Shown here one piece after another: positions 47,169-58,439 of a stretch of 64,000 nt of DNA. The notes beneath the pieces were generated by a model. It saw only the letters and a program-made list of their open reading frames with translations. It was not told where the DNA came from and did no database searches. Source of the stretch: Margaritifera margaritifera (taxonomy: Eukaryota > Mollusca > Bivalvia > Unionida > Margaritiferidae); contig JAQPZY010000809.1 in NCBI GenBank assembly GCA_029931535.1, positions 1 to 64,000 on the forward strand. Reading direction: 5' to 3'. A program made the translations under genes and the position numbers. Position 1 is the stretch's first letter, and each line of letters begins with the position of its first letter.

Positions 47169-47315
47169 GTTATGAGTTTGTCCCATGTTCTAAAAATGGG
47201 ACTAAGGACAACTCAATCCAATGTGGAGAAGGCATGGTTCAAAATGATGCAACATCATCTGAACATGAACCCCATTGTTATGACGAGATGGCAGCCCTGA
47301 GTTGTGATTCATTTG
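47169..47315 (+). CDS. Cysteine-rich host gene, second exon
   Basis: Acceptor TTTTGCAG before 47169, donor TTTG/GTGAGT at 47316; 147 nt, phase 1 to 1. Reads YEFVPCSKNGTKDNSIQCGE then GMVQNDATSSEHEPHCYDE and AALSCDSF, four Cys in about 48 residues. Joined after G, Y-E-F-V-P-C resembles the G-Y/F-x-x-x-x-C step of TNFR repeats, but Cys spacing is irregular. No stops in frame. Confidence 0.72.
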
Positions 47316-47388
47316 GTGAGTTGACAATATCATTGTAGTACATTTTTAATACTTCTTTGCATGCAGTCAGTCATGAATATTGACCGAT

Positions 47389-47610
47389 ATACTGTATGTA
47401 CTCGCATATAAGACGATACCAACTGCAAACTGCATAGACCCAGATCTGCTGTCGCATAATGCGCTGGCAGATCTGGGTCTCTGCAGTTTGTAAGAACTTG
47501 TCAGTAGAACAAATGACATAGACCCTGATCTTCAGGCACATTATGTGATGACAGATCAGGGTCTATGTTGTTTGCATTTTAACCTGGGTTATATGCAAGT
47601 ATATACGGTA
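47389..47610. mobile_element. Twin-hairpin MITE, copy 2
   Basis: Terminal repeats TACTCGCATATAAG...TTATATGCAAGTATATACGGTA enclose hairpin one (47427-47491, stem GCATAGACCCAGATCTGC) and hairpin two (47511-47574, stem CATAGACCCTGATC). Loops contain GCATAATGCG or CACATTATGTG. It lies in the intron after the second cysteine-rich exon. Confidence 0.85.
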
Positions 47611-47984
47611 AGTCTTGTGCATTAGGGGTTTCTAGATAAAGTTATAAATGCTTCAAATTTCATTCATACATCTGCTTTTTTTTGTCTGATATTACACTAC
47701 TATGTCAAAGCTTAAAATCTCTTGCAAGTTTGAATTAAATTTACCTGAAGTAAAAATATTAAACTGTGTAAGTTATAAAATGTTAGAGATAAAGATTTTA
47801 TGACTGTGCATTTATAATGATTTTATATACATAATTTGACCATACTTTTTTTTCTTCAGATGCCATACTGTGCTCTTTGGTAGTATTTTTGAGACAGATT
47901 TCATTTGGCATTTGTTGTTATTTTAGTTCTTGTTTATAATGGTAGTGTGGTTGTTTATTTGGACATGGCTTGTCTGAGTTTTCT

Positions 47985-48370
47985 CTGACCTCTCCCACCC
48001 CAAGTATATTTGGAGTTTCCACTGTAGTACCACAGGGATCAGTTTTATGTTCTCTCCTCTTTTGTTTTATATATACATGATTTTCCAAAGTGTTTGAAAC
48101 ATTCTTCAATATCTGTGTATGCAGATGATATATCACAATGAGTTGGTGATAAACATGTTAGCATTATTGAGAGCAAAGTATATAGCTTACAGAAAAGAGC
48201 AGCCAGGGTGATCTTAAATGTTAAGACATTTTAGCGTTTACATCATCCCTTTTCAACACTCTTAGATGGATGCCAATTAAGGATTATATTCTTTTTAGAA
48301 AAGCTGTTCTTGCTTTTAATATCTTCAGTAAATTAGAACCAAAGTATCTGAATGTAGCCTAACTGATAGA
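47985..48370 (+). pseudogene. Non-LTR retrotransposon (CR1/jockey-like) fragment
   Basis: VSTVVPQGSVLCSLLFCFIY then VYADDIS is the reverse transcriptase palm (V-P-Q-G-S and the Y-A-D-D core); shortly after comes ESKVYSLQKRAARVILNVKT and FLEKLFLLLISSVN, the C-terminal region that normally lies over 100 residues further on, so an internal deletion joined them. Frameshifts and stops throughout. No 5' part or 3' tail was identified. Confidence 0.72.
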
Positions 48371-49132
48371 TAGTGCGAGAGGTTGGGTTTTTAATCACTT
48401 TGATTAAACAGTATCGTTTCAGTTTTTGTAAACAGCAAACACATTCGGAAATTTTGATAAATGTAGCAGCCTTAGGTGGACAAAATCAGTCAATTTTACA
48501 TTGATGAAAATAACCCACAATACATTAACCCATTTTTTTTGGCACTTCAGCACTTTATCCAGCTCCAAAAATGAATGCATCTGTTTAAATTCTGCATCTT
48601 TTGACAAAATGTAAAGGCTCAACCTTCTTGTTTTGACAGTTTTTATGCTTGGAAACTTCAGCTCCTACACAGACTTTTAATTTACATGTAGATGATTGTA
48701 CAGTACAGCAGGGATTTTTTGTTAATGTAAAAAAATTCCCAATTTTGTTCATAAATGTTTTAATTTTGGCAAATTATATTTTAGTAATTGCTGATATTAA
48801 GAGTTTACAATATTTAAAGTGGTAAATTTCTATGTAATTTGCTTTTGCAGTATAATTCTGCAACTACTAAATTTGCTAAAAAGTTTTGCATATGGTGTCA
48901 TGAAGAAGAATCCATTAGTATCCAGATTGACCCATGTCTGAGGTGCTTCTAAACACAAAACTACATGCATGTTTAATCAATGTTCTGAGCCAGCAGAAAT
49001 AGTTCTTAGCTGGTGGAAATAATGAGTTTGACAAGGTGTAGGGATATGTTGAGACATATTCGTATGCCATGTCAAATAAATTCTTTACTTTAACTTCGAA
49101 CAAAGCAGGAATGCAGTTTTGTATTTATTACA

Positions 49133-49352
49133 TACCGTATATACTCGCTTATGAGACGAGTCCAACTGCGAACTGCACAGACCCAGATCTACTGTCACAT
49201 AATGCACCAGGATATCTGGGTATTTGTAGTTTGTTAGAAGTAATCAGTAGAGCAAACAACATAGACACTGATCTCCTGGCACATTATGCAACAGCAGATC
49301 TGGGTCTGATTAGTTTGCAGTGGGATTTGACTTATAAGCGAGTATAGATGGC
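49133..49352. mobile_element. Twin-hairpin MITE, copy 3
   Basis: TACCGTATATACTCGCTTAT at the left and CTTATAAGCGAGTATAGATG at the right; internal hairpins CAGACCCAGATCT... and CAAACAACATAGACACTGATC... are more diverged than in copy 2. A still weaker trace lies at about 49572-49640. Confidence 0.82.
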
Positions 49353-49929
49353 ACCCATTTTGTATACATACTTTTTAAATATCTTTAGCTATACAATGTG
49401 AATGTAATTCAATGCAAATTGGAATTTATAAAAGTTTGATTTGATACATTGAACAATATTGACAGGTGGATGTCCATGACACCTAAAGAGTTATAGAGTG
49501 GGTGTGTGATACAGAAATATGGATTTAACACTTGTATCAAACACCAGAGCAACTGTGTAAAATTAAATGGGTTTGTAATAAAACTGCAAAGAGCTTAGAC
49601 CTAAATCTGTTGTCACACATTGCACTGGCAGACCAGGCCCCATAATCTCAAAACTCACTGAAATAGAAACTCATTCTCAGGCTCAAAGTTAGCAAAATTT
49701 GAAATTCTGTATGTTCAAGTACAATAAAGCTAAGACTCATAAAACCCCCAGGATTTCTGAACTTGGGCTTCTCTGCTAGAATTTTAAATTTCAATGATTT
49801 AGATTCACTCCAAGTCCCATATCTAAAGTTTGGGTTTTGAACTAGCTTGCTTTGTATGCTCAAAAAGATTCAAGAGTACAGGTCCAGATATTTAGGGTGC
49901 ATCTACTGGTACATCATCACAATTTGGCA

Positions 49930-50055
49930 GTCTGGTAGAGGGACCCAGTCCGGTAGAGGGACCCAGTCTGGTAGAGGGACCCAGTCTGGTAGAGTGACCC
50001 AGTCTAGTAGAGGGACCCAGTCTGGAAGAGGGATTCAGTCCAGTAAAAGGATCAA
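49930..50055. repeat. 18-bp tandem repeat, 7 copies
   Basis: Unit GTCTGGTAGAGGGACCCA with variants GTCCGG and GTGACC. Confidence 0.95.
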
Positions 50056-50256
50056 GGCTAAGAAAAATCTGAAAGTTCTGTGATTCTAGCTTTATTCTTA
50101 TTAAAGTTATAGACTGTCAGAGTTTTTGGACTTGGAGCTTGAATTGAATTTCCTGTACAGAAAGTTTTGTGAATATAGGGCCAGGGCCCATCCTGTTTGT
50201 TTCTACATATGATTTCAAGTGGGCAGTGTAAGTCTAAGTTGTTTGCATGCAGTTGG

Positions 50257-50845
50257 ATGTGCTATATACAGGTACCCAGATCTGGTCATCTTTAGTCATG
50301 TTTATCTGTGCTATATACAGGTACCCAGATCTGGTCATCTTTAGTCATGTTTATCTGTGCTATATACAGGTACCCAGATCTGGTCATCTTTAGTCATGTT
50401 TATCTGTGCTATATACAGGTACCCAGATCTGGTCATCTTTAGTCATGTTTATCTGTGCTATATGCAGGTACCCAGATCTGGTCATCTTTAGTCATGTTTA
50501 TCTGTGCTATATACAGCTACCCAGATCTGGTCATCTTTAGTCATGTTTATCTGTGCTATATACAGGTACCCAGATCTGGTCATCTTTAGTCATGTTTATC
50601 TGTGCTATATACAGGTACCCAGATCTGGTCATCTTTAGTCATGTTTATCTGTGCTATATACAGGTACCCAGATCTGGTCATCTTTAGTCATGTTTATCTG
50701 TGCTATATACAGGTACCCAGATCTGGTCATCTTTAGTCATGTTTATCTGTGCTATATACAGGTACCCAGATCTGGTCATCTTTAGTCATGTTTATCTGTG
50801 CTATATACAGGTACCCAGATCTGGTCATCTTTAGTCATGTTTATC
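50257..50845. repeat. 49-bp minisatellite, 12 copies
   Basis: Unit GTGCTATATACAGGTACCCA then GATCTGGTCATCTTTAGTCA and TGTTTATCT. Copies are almost identical; copy 5 has TATGCAGG and copy 6 CAGCTACC. Confidence 0.97.
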
Positions 50846-51870
50846 TTTCCTTTGTGTATGCTGATCACAGGTAGCATATATTTTGTTTTTTGTAACAAAT
50901 AAGAGAACCTTTTAGTGTTTGAGTGATAGTCTTTTGCATCCCCACTTGTCACAAATGGCTAGTAGAATGTTCCAATTACATCATGAAGGGGTGCATGTTG
51001 TGAGTGCCAGTGCAAGGGCCCAAATCTGGTCACCCATCTTGATTCTGCTTTGTATGTTGTACTGTAGCTAAAATTGTTGGATAATACGTAACATCAACTA
51101 TCCCATGAATATGCATTCTGATTTATCAATTTGTTAAAAAATAATTATAGTTGTCTACTCATACAACATACCAGCAAAGTCATTCCCAAACTACATTACC
51201 GGTAAACCAAGCAAATGAGCCGCGAAATGATAATAAATATCCTTTTTGTAAAAAAATGGTTCTACATTTTATTGATTATTTCAAAACAGAATTTCTCATT
51301 AAAAAAAAATAAACCAAGCAAACAGTAGCATCAGTTGTAACAAATATATATGTACATGTCTTGAAACAAGCCAAATTATGTGAAGAGTTACTACCTCATT
51401 GTAAAGAGGACACCTGCAGCAGCCAAAGTGTCATGTTGTTGGGTATTTGATGTGACATGAAGAAACCAGTGATAAATTCAATACCTTTGTCAAAAGGAAT
51501 ATCAGATGAATGAAATAATAATAGATGGGACTTCTGTAGGGTAGTAATTTCATTTATTTCATCAGATGGGTAATATGTATGTCTTATTGATGTTTTATAA
51601 TAAGGGCAATTCTGTTGCATGATATCACATTTATGAATGGCAATGGAATTCTTAGACCTTATCACAACATATGGCCTTCACAAGAAAGTCATATTTTTGC
51701 TAAATTAAACCTGCACAAACTTTAAAGTGTCAAATTTAATTATTTTAATTGTTTTACTGAGGAAGCTGAATGGTCCAGATTTGGGTACCCAGTCAGATTT
51801 TGGTACCCTGATGTTAAATGTGGTAATTATTTTAGATTTGTGCTAATTCTGTGTTGAAATGATCTCTTTC
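50846..51870. other. Intronic non-coding DNA
   Basis: No gene or clear repeat seen between the 49-bp minisatellite and the third cysteine-rich exon. Confidence 0.5.
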
Positions 51871-51872
51871 AG

Positions 51873-52047
51873 ACACAAAGGTTATTGCAGATGGTGCTCA
51901 AAAGAAGTGTGTCTGTAATGGAGAAATAGGATTTTGTGGCCTAAATCACCTAATGTGCCAACACATTGATTGTCCAGGAAACAAAGTTCATCAGAACTGT
52001 TCATGCATGACTACAAATCACCCAGTATCTACCACGTCAGAAGACAG
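51873..52047 (+). CDS. Cysteine-rich host gene, third exon
   Basis: Acceptor CTCTTTCAG before 51873, donor GACAG/GTAAAA at 52048; 175 nt, phase 1 to 2. Reads TKVIADGAQKKCVCNGEIGF, CGLNHLMCQHIDCPGNK and VHQNCSCMTTNHPVSTTSED: eight Cys, then the start of a Thr/Ser/Pro-rich linker. Perfect phase match with exons on either side and no stop argue for a working gene. Confidence 0.75.
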
Positions 52048-52179
52048 GTAAAAAATAGGCATCCAGCTAATTGGCATCTTTTTTTTAAAGTTGCAATTAC
52101 AGATGCTGGTATTCCATTTTTGTGTCCTATGCAACAGTTAGCACTTTTTTTTATATGCCTGCCATAAAGTGGAGCATAT

Positions 52180-53700
52180 CATGTCATGTTGTTGTCTATC
52201 CATCCACCATCAGCCATTAACATTTTTTGTAAATACCAGTTCTTGCAGTTGGGGTCAGAATGTCAAAGGTCAAGGTCACAGGGATTGAAAGAACGAAAAC
52301 TGTTTCCACACCATAGCCTGACTTGCGTGCCAGATACCTTGACTTTTTAAATGTCTTGCATTTGAGATAAGAAAGACATTTATTGATTTGGGGTCAAATG
52401 GTCAAAGATCAAAGTCACTGTGACTCTGGCTTCAAGAAGAAAAACGGCTTATGCACAGTATATCATGCTTTATTACCTACTTTGACCAAACTTTGTGAAT
52501 GACTTGCTTTTGAAACAAGGAAGACACCTATACATTTGCAGGTCCAAGGTCAAGGTCACAGGTGCAGAAACAAGAAATTGCAATTTTCACAAACTACTTA
52601 AGGATGGAAAGTATAGCTGATTCCACATACTTTCCCACATCCATCTAGTCTATGTTCTTGGACTAAAATTTTGTTAGAAAAATTTGATGGATCAACAAAT
52701 TTAAATAGAAATGTAGATGTTTGCGACTAAATTAATCCTTATACATAGAAACATTAAACATACTTCAATTTTAACCACAGTGTACAATGTCATATCAATT
52801 ACAACAGCAATAGACTAACAGCCTTAAAATAATATAATTGATGATATTAAGACGTGTGTAATGAAGACATTATTAAAATACTACCAATACTTGTATAAAA
52901 TGACAATTATGTTTTTTTTTTCTTTTATGGTATAGATGGAATCAAAGCATTTATTTACAAAACAAACAAAGTGAGTGTCCATTTTTATGGTAAATTTTGA
53001 AATAATTTACTCCATTTCATATGTGGGGAAAATATTTAAAATTTTCTTTAGTAGGAATAATTTTTTTTCTTCATATTTCTAATAATGGCTCAGATGTTCT
53101 ATTTTCAACAATTATTCCATCCAATATATTATCAGATTAGCTGTCAGTAAATAAAGTGTGGAAAGTCTCTTGTACGCTATTATTTGAACCAAGCAACTTT
53201 ACTTATTACGGGAGTAAAATATTCAAAAATTCCCATTGCAGGAAGTTTTGACATTTCTTTTCCTTGTTCTTTATCATGGGTTAGAATTTCTGCATTGAAC
53301 AATCATACATGTCACTAGATGTTTATACTTTTTGTAAGCTTCCCTGAAAAAGTTAGTCTGACACCCACATTCTAAAAGCTCACAAATAAATTTTGTAAGT
53401 ATATCTAACTGTAACCTCTGTCGTTAAGTTCTATAGACTAGACTTTGTAGATGGCTTGCATTTGAGATGAGGAAGACACCTAGTGATTTTAGGGTTAAAA
53501 GGTCAAAGGTCAAGGTCAGAGGGACTCCAAGAAGGAAAACAGTTTTCTCAAAATAACTCAGGCCCTATGCCACAAATCATGTCCAAACTGAATAGCTTAC
53601 ATGTGAGACAAGAAATTAATGTATTGATTTTCAGGTCAGTAGGTGAAAGGTTAAGGTCATCTATGCTGAAAGATGAAAAATTTGTTTCCACAAAATAAGT
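52180..53700. repeat. Degenerate tandem repeats bearing AGGTCA motifs
   Basis: Units of about 140 bp with GAAGACACCTATTGATTT-like, then GTCAAAGGTCAAGGTCACAG-like, then GGAAAACNGTTT-like sequence: at 52262-52280, 52394-52420, 52540-52562, 53500-53519 and weaker at about 53640. Non-coding. A common kind of dispersed repeat in bivalve genomes, from general knowledge rather than a search. Confidence 0.75.
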
Positions 53701-53784
53701 TAACATTGGAGGCATATAATGTACCATTTACTATACTTGTGCTTGCATTCTGATGTCATTTTTTTTATCCTCTTAATTTGACAG

Positions 53785-55090
53785 AAGGAATCCTAACATA
53801 GAGATCTATCAAGGTTGTATCAATTATGCCAATCTGTCACCAAATTTAATAGAAGGTATCCTAACACAGAGATCTATCAAGATTGTATCAATTATGCCGA
53901 TCTGTCACCAAATTTGAATGAAGGCATCCTAACATAGAGATCTATCAAGATTGCATCAATTATGCTGATTTGTCACTGACTAAGTCAGCCATTATTAAAA
54001 ATAGAAAACTTAAATGACTTCTCCAAAACGTCTGAAAGGAATTTAACCAAATTTGACAAATCACATTCTAAAATAGAGATCTATCAAGATTGTGTCAATT
54101 ATGCCAATATGTCACCAAATAAGCCAGCCATTACTAAAAACAGAAAACTTTATAATGACTAAAGATCTTTCAGATTTGTTCCCATTATGCCCATATGCCA
54201 TCAGATAATTTTTACTTCTTTTCTTGATTACTGCTGAACAGAATGAAATTAAATTTGACAGAATACATCCTAGTAAGGAAGCCTTTAAAACATTTACATC
54301 ATTGAAGTGATGCAGCTCCCCAACTAAAAATGTGTGCCATTTCTAAAAATATGAAAACCTTAAATAAAAACTTTTTTTCTAAAAAAATCCCCCCACTAAA
54401 CAGAATATTACCAGATTGAAAAGGAGTATCCTGGAATGAATGCCATACAAATTGGACAAATGATTTGATCTGCCATCAAATATGGCTTCTGTTTCCAAAA
54501 ATAGAAAACCTTCACACAAATTCTCAAAATATGCTAAACAGAAGTCAACTGAATTTGAAAGAAACCATCCTGCCAAGGAAACCTTTCAAGTTTGTACAAA
54601 TGATGTTGATCAGTCAATATGGATGTTTTTGCTAAAACCTTTCAAGTTTGTACAAATGTTCTTGATCAGTCAATATGGATGTTTTTGTTGAAAACAGAAA
54701 AAACTTTACATGACTCCTTTTCAAAAACTGCTGATCAGAATTAGACCAAACTTGACAACAAGTATTCTAGCATAGAAGCCTTTTAAATTTGTACAATTGA
54801 TATCAATAAACCATACAATATGTATACAATTACATAAAAGAGAAACACTTTCAGAAAACTTATTCTCAAAAACCCCAGAACAAAATTAGACCAAATTTGT
54901 TAGAAAGCATCCTTTCATAAAGGTCTTTCAATTTTATAAAAAGGAGAGCCACAGTTATTAAAACTAGAACTTTAAATGTCAGCACACATTGTATTAACCC
55001 AACAGACATCTTGGTCACCTACCCTTGCATTGGGTTTTGAAGTAGATGGCACTAGCTGAGTGATTTCAAGCCCACTTTGGTCTCTTGTTT
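53785..55090. repeat. Degenerate tandem array (63-150 bp units)
   Basis: Begins with three 63-bp units (ATCCTAACATAGAGATCTAT...CAATTATGCCRATCTGTCAC) to about 53975. Longer units of about 150 bp follow, with GAATTTAACCAAATTTGACA, ATAGAGATCTATCAAG and AAATAGAAAACTT blocks, ever more diverged to about 54950. It ends in TTTCAAGCCCACTTTGGTCT near 55085. Non-coding. Confidence 0.75.
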
Positions 55091-55584
55091 CATATCAAAA
55101 CTAGAGTTGTATATGTTTGGAAAACTGTCAAGTTACCTATTTTCATTTGCATATTATTTATGTTTAACTCACCTGGCCACGAGGCAAAGAGAGCTTATGG
55201 TATTGCCAATGCATCCATCATTTGTCATTCTTCTTGCATCTGTCAACAATGGAAGATCAAAGTCAGTTACTCCCCCTGAAATCCAATAGGTAGCACCATT
55301 AGAAAACCCATTCCAACAAATCTCATCCTGCATTTAAGTACATCTTTTTTTGTTTTATTTATGTTTTCTTAAAAAGAAAATTTGTTTGCCACAATAACAT
55401 CTGGGGATGCAATATGTTATATAAATTTAAGTGATGAATATAGTAAAGTTTTTCAATGTGAATCAGGGTGCATATCTTTCTCTTGTTTTTTAAATTTCAA
55501 GACAGGGTCTTAAATACAACCATCTAACAGTATAATTCAGGGCAAAACACTTACTTACTTACACTACTTGCATACAATAAATAA

Positions 55585-55588
<4 letters not shown>
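55091..55588. other. Intronic non-coding DNA
   Basis: No gene or clear repeat seen. Confidence 0.4.

Positions 55589-55635
<47 letters not shown>
55589..55635. repeat. (TA)n array
   Basis: TA repeats preceded by AATAAATAAATA. Confidence 0.97.
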
Positions 55636-55639
<4 letters not shown>

Positions 55640-55904
55640 TGTTCTCATTCTGTGATACTCTTTGGTAAGGAGGAACTTTTTATTTTTTTCAAATATTGAT
55701 TTTTATAATAATTATTGAATTTTTCGTTGTTATGAATTCAATAACACCATAAGTTACTTTTCAGAATTAATCTTTATGTGGTACTTATTTCGAGTCTTTA
55801 GCATTTTTTCTAAATTAGTCTGAAAACATTTTCTTATGAATTTTTAACTGTTAAGCCGCAATTTAAAAAGACTGACAATATAGAAATTATTTTTCACATA
55901 GTAG

Positions 55905-55938
<34 letters not shown>

Positions 55939-55964
55939 TATTAAAATTATTATAATAATAATAA
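55905..55964. repeat. (AAT)n microsatellite
   Basis: Imperfect AAT/TAA trinucleotides. Confidence 0.95.
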
Positions 55965-56196
55965 ATAAATCAGTAAATGGTTGGTATCATAAAATAAAGT
56001 TGAGAACCAAGTAATTTTTTGCTTCAAACATTTGATATCATTAAATAATTAATGAAATGATAATTTGTAAATGAGGGAAAATAAATCAGTAAATGGTTGG
56101 TATCATAAAATAAAGTTGAGAACAAAGTAATTTTTTGCTTCAAACATTTGATATCATTAAATAATTAATGAAATGATAATTTGTAAATGAGGGAAA
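55965..56196. repeat. 116-bp tandem duplication, 2 copies
   Basis: AAATCAGTAAATGGTTGGTA to AAATGAGGGAAA, repeated with one visible base change (AACC/AACA); a recent duplication. Confidence 0.97.
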
Positions 56197-56694
56197 TATA
56201 TGAATATGTAATCAACAACATTGGGAGAATAACTAGAGAAAGCATTCTACTACCCCATATATCTTGGCAAAATGTTCTTGCACTTGGCAATTATGTAGGT
56301 ATCCGCCAGGTGAGTCATCGCAGGCCCTCATTGGTTTCTTGTTGTTAAATTTGCAGGCAGATTCCACCCAATAAATTAAATAGCCATGAATTTGAATAGG
56401 CACAAAGTAGTTTGATTTTTGGGTGTCATAAAATATAGTAGCCTTGAATAAATGTAGATTTACAATAACATATTACAGGTACCAATAGAGTAGTTTCATA
56501 ATATATTAGGATATGAATCAGTTAGTATCTTTTGGTCTATTCTCTCTCAGATGACCTAGTTTTACATTCATATCTGTCGTATGTCTGTATCAATTTCTCC
56601 ATCTATTTGTGCACTGATGATTGGTTTAGTAAAAATTTACAGTCAAATCAGTGTATACTGACCACTTAGGAAGCCAGATAGAAGTGGTATTTTA

Positions 56695-56790
56695 CATACA
56701 TACATACATACATGCATGCATACATACATACATACATACATACATACATACAGACATACATGCATACATGCATATATGCATACATATGTA
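56695..56790. repeat. (CATA)n/(CATG)n tetranucleotide array
   Basis: ACATACAT units with CATGCATG variants. Confidence 0.97.
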
Positions 56791-57652
56791 GGTAGGTAGG
56801 CAGGTAAGTAAAAGTGAATAAGGGTGATTTTTCTTTACAATGTATAGACCAAACAAAAACCTTCAAGGCAGTTGCTATATGCAGTATATTATGGGTCATG
56901 GGACCAAAAGATAGTGGCTGCTGTTGTGTTGAGCAGATGGTCGCTGTATTCAGGCAAAATATATGGAAAAATGGAGGGGGTCAAAATGTGGTTGCTGTGA
57001 ACATGAAGTTGTTACATGCAGGTATTTGCTAGACCAGGTTTGACTATCATTGGTTTACTCAATGAATTACAGTAATCGATAATGAAATTCAAGTAATGCT
57101 CATCTGCAAAAAATTTACGAGATAAAAAAAACTAAAACAGTAAAATTTCTTCAAAAAGTCAGTTGGAAAATGTAACTGGTTTGTCACTAACAGATCATTG
57201 TAAATTCAGAATAATTCTGTTGTATCGGGATGTTTTGGAGCCACAGAAGCCTACCTGGTAGCTATCATCCAGATGTTGATTCTCATTTGCCTTACCTCTG
57301 AAAACATATGCAACCTTAAAGTTTGCATAACGAATTATAAATTGAACATCAGTTATTTCTATCCCACTGATTAATGTCACCCGTCAGTTGAAAATTCCAA
57401 CCTGTTTTGCAACACTCAATTACAGTGAAAACTCACAAGACCAAAAACCCAGTAAACCAAAATGCCTTTGAAACTGAATAGTTTTGTTGTTTCCTATTTC
57501 CTTTCCTTTTATAAAATGAACTCCGTAAACCCTAATACCTAAACTAACATTTTAGTATTGGTTCTTAAGAGGCTTCTATGTACAGTAAGTTTTAGCTTCC
57601 AAGTCAGACATGTTATCTAACTTTCCAACATTAGGGATATGAAATCCACTAC

Positions 57653-57846
57653 AGGAGCTGCAGTGGCTTAGTGGCTAGCATGCAGGGTTTGTGAATGAAA
57701 GGGTGCAGGTTTAAATCTTACAATTAAGTTAGCTTAGGCTGGCTAATGTTGTTTGTCCTTGGGCACTTTACTCCAGTTGCCCCGGCAATAATAATCTACT
57801 TGTGTGGTTGAAAAAAACAAACTCCAAACCAAACCAAACCATAAAC
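57653..57846 (+). mobile_element. tRNA-derived SINE of a second family
   Basis: A-box-like TGGCTTAGTGGCTAGC, B-box-like GGTGCAGGTTTAAATC, a body with GTCCTTGGGCACTTTACTCC, and an AAACC tail. Flanked by TCCACTAC (57645-57652 and 57847-57854), a short target duplication. The body differs from the SINEs at 41553 and 60041. It lies in the intron about 120 bp before the fourth cysteine-rich exon. Confidence 0.75.
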
Positions 57847-57967
57847 TCCACTACCTCTTGCTATATCCTGAAATAAAAGTGCTTCATGGATTTTGCAGAT
57901 ATTGATTTCTTCACTTAATTTTATGGAGTGTTCTTCTCCAGTAATTATATCTTTGCTTGTATTTTAG

Positions 57968-58059
57968 GCCAGAAAATACATTACAGATTACAACAAATGT
58001 GGGGATCAAGAAAGTTACCACTCCACCATTTTCAGTACAACAAATACAGTCTACAAAAG
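57968..58059 (+). CDS. Cysteine-rich host gene, fourth exon (stalk)
   Basis: Acceptor TATTTTAG before 57968, donor AAAAG/GTAAGA at 58060; 92 nt, phase 2 to 1. Reads PENTLQITTNVGIKKVTTPP then FSVQQIQSTK, free of Cys and rich in Thr/Pro/Gln, as in an extracellular stalk before a membrane span. The next exon should carry that span and lies outside the window, after DIRS-2, which starts only about 150 bp downstream. Confidence 0.68.
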
Positions 58060-58234
58060 GTAAGAAATAAATGTGCATGGTCATCTGTCTGTACATATGT
58101 ATATAATGTTTAAATCTTATCTATGGTATATTTCTGTTCATCAGAATTTAGAAGAAATAGATGAGCATACATGCCAAGTCATGGCATGTCACATTAAAAA
58201 TATGATTTAATAGCAGTAATACAATACCTGATGC

Positions 58235-58355
58235 TGTTGTGTTGTTGTATCATTTCCTGGCACTGGTCCCCAGTCCAAGGTGATTATTCCCTCCTCCAAT
58301 TAGTAATTGGAGGTCCAGAAAAAAAACAACATGGTCCCAGTCTGATACCCAAGTT
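58235..58355 (+). repeat. DIRS-2 left inverted end
   Basis: Pairs with 63525-63635 and contains the small palindrome CCAATTAGTAATTGG. Confidence 0.88.
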
Positions 58356-58439
58356 AACCTCTGTCATTTGGAATATCATCCATCTTTTCCTTGGACTTTT
58401 CATGCAGTACTCACATGTCTCTTAGATGCTGAATGTTTT

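Noticed and set aside
48419..48622. Minus-strand 67-codon frame
   Set aside because: AT-rich intronic sequence next to the LINE fragment; no motif, no splice context.
50257..50845. CRISPR-like array
   Set aside because: Head-to-tail repeats without unique spacers in eukaryotic DNA: a minisatellite.
57660..57720. tRNA gene
   Set aside because: Degenerate boxes leading into a SINE body and AAACC tail.
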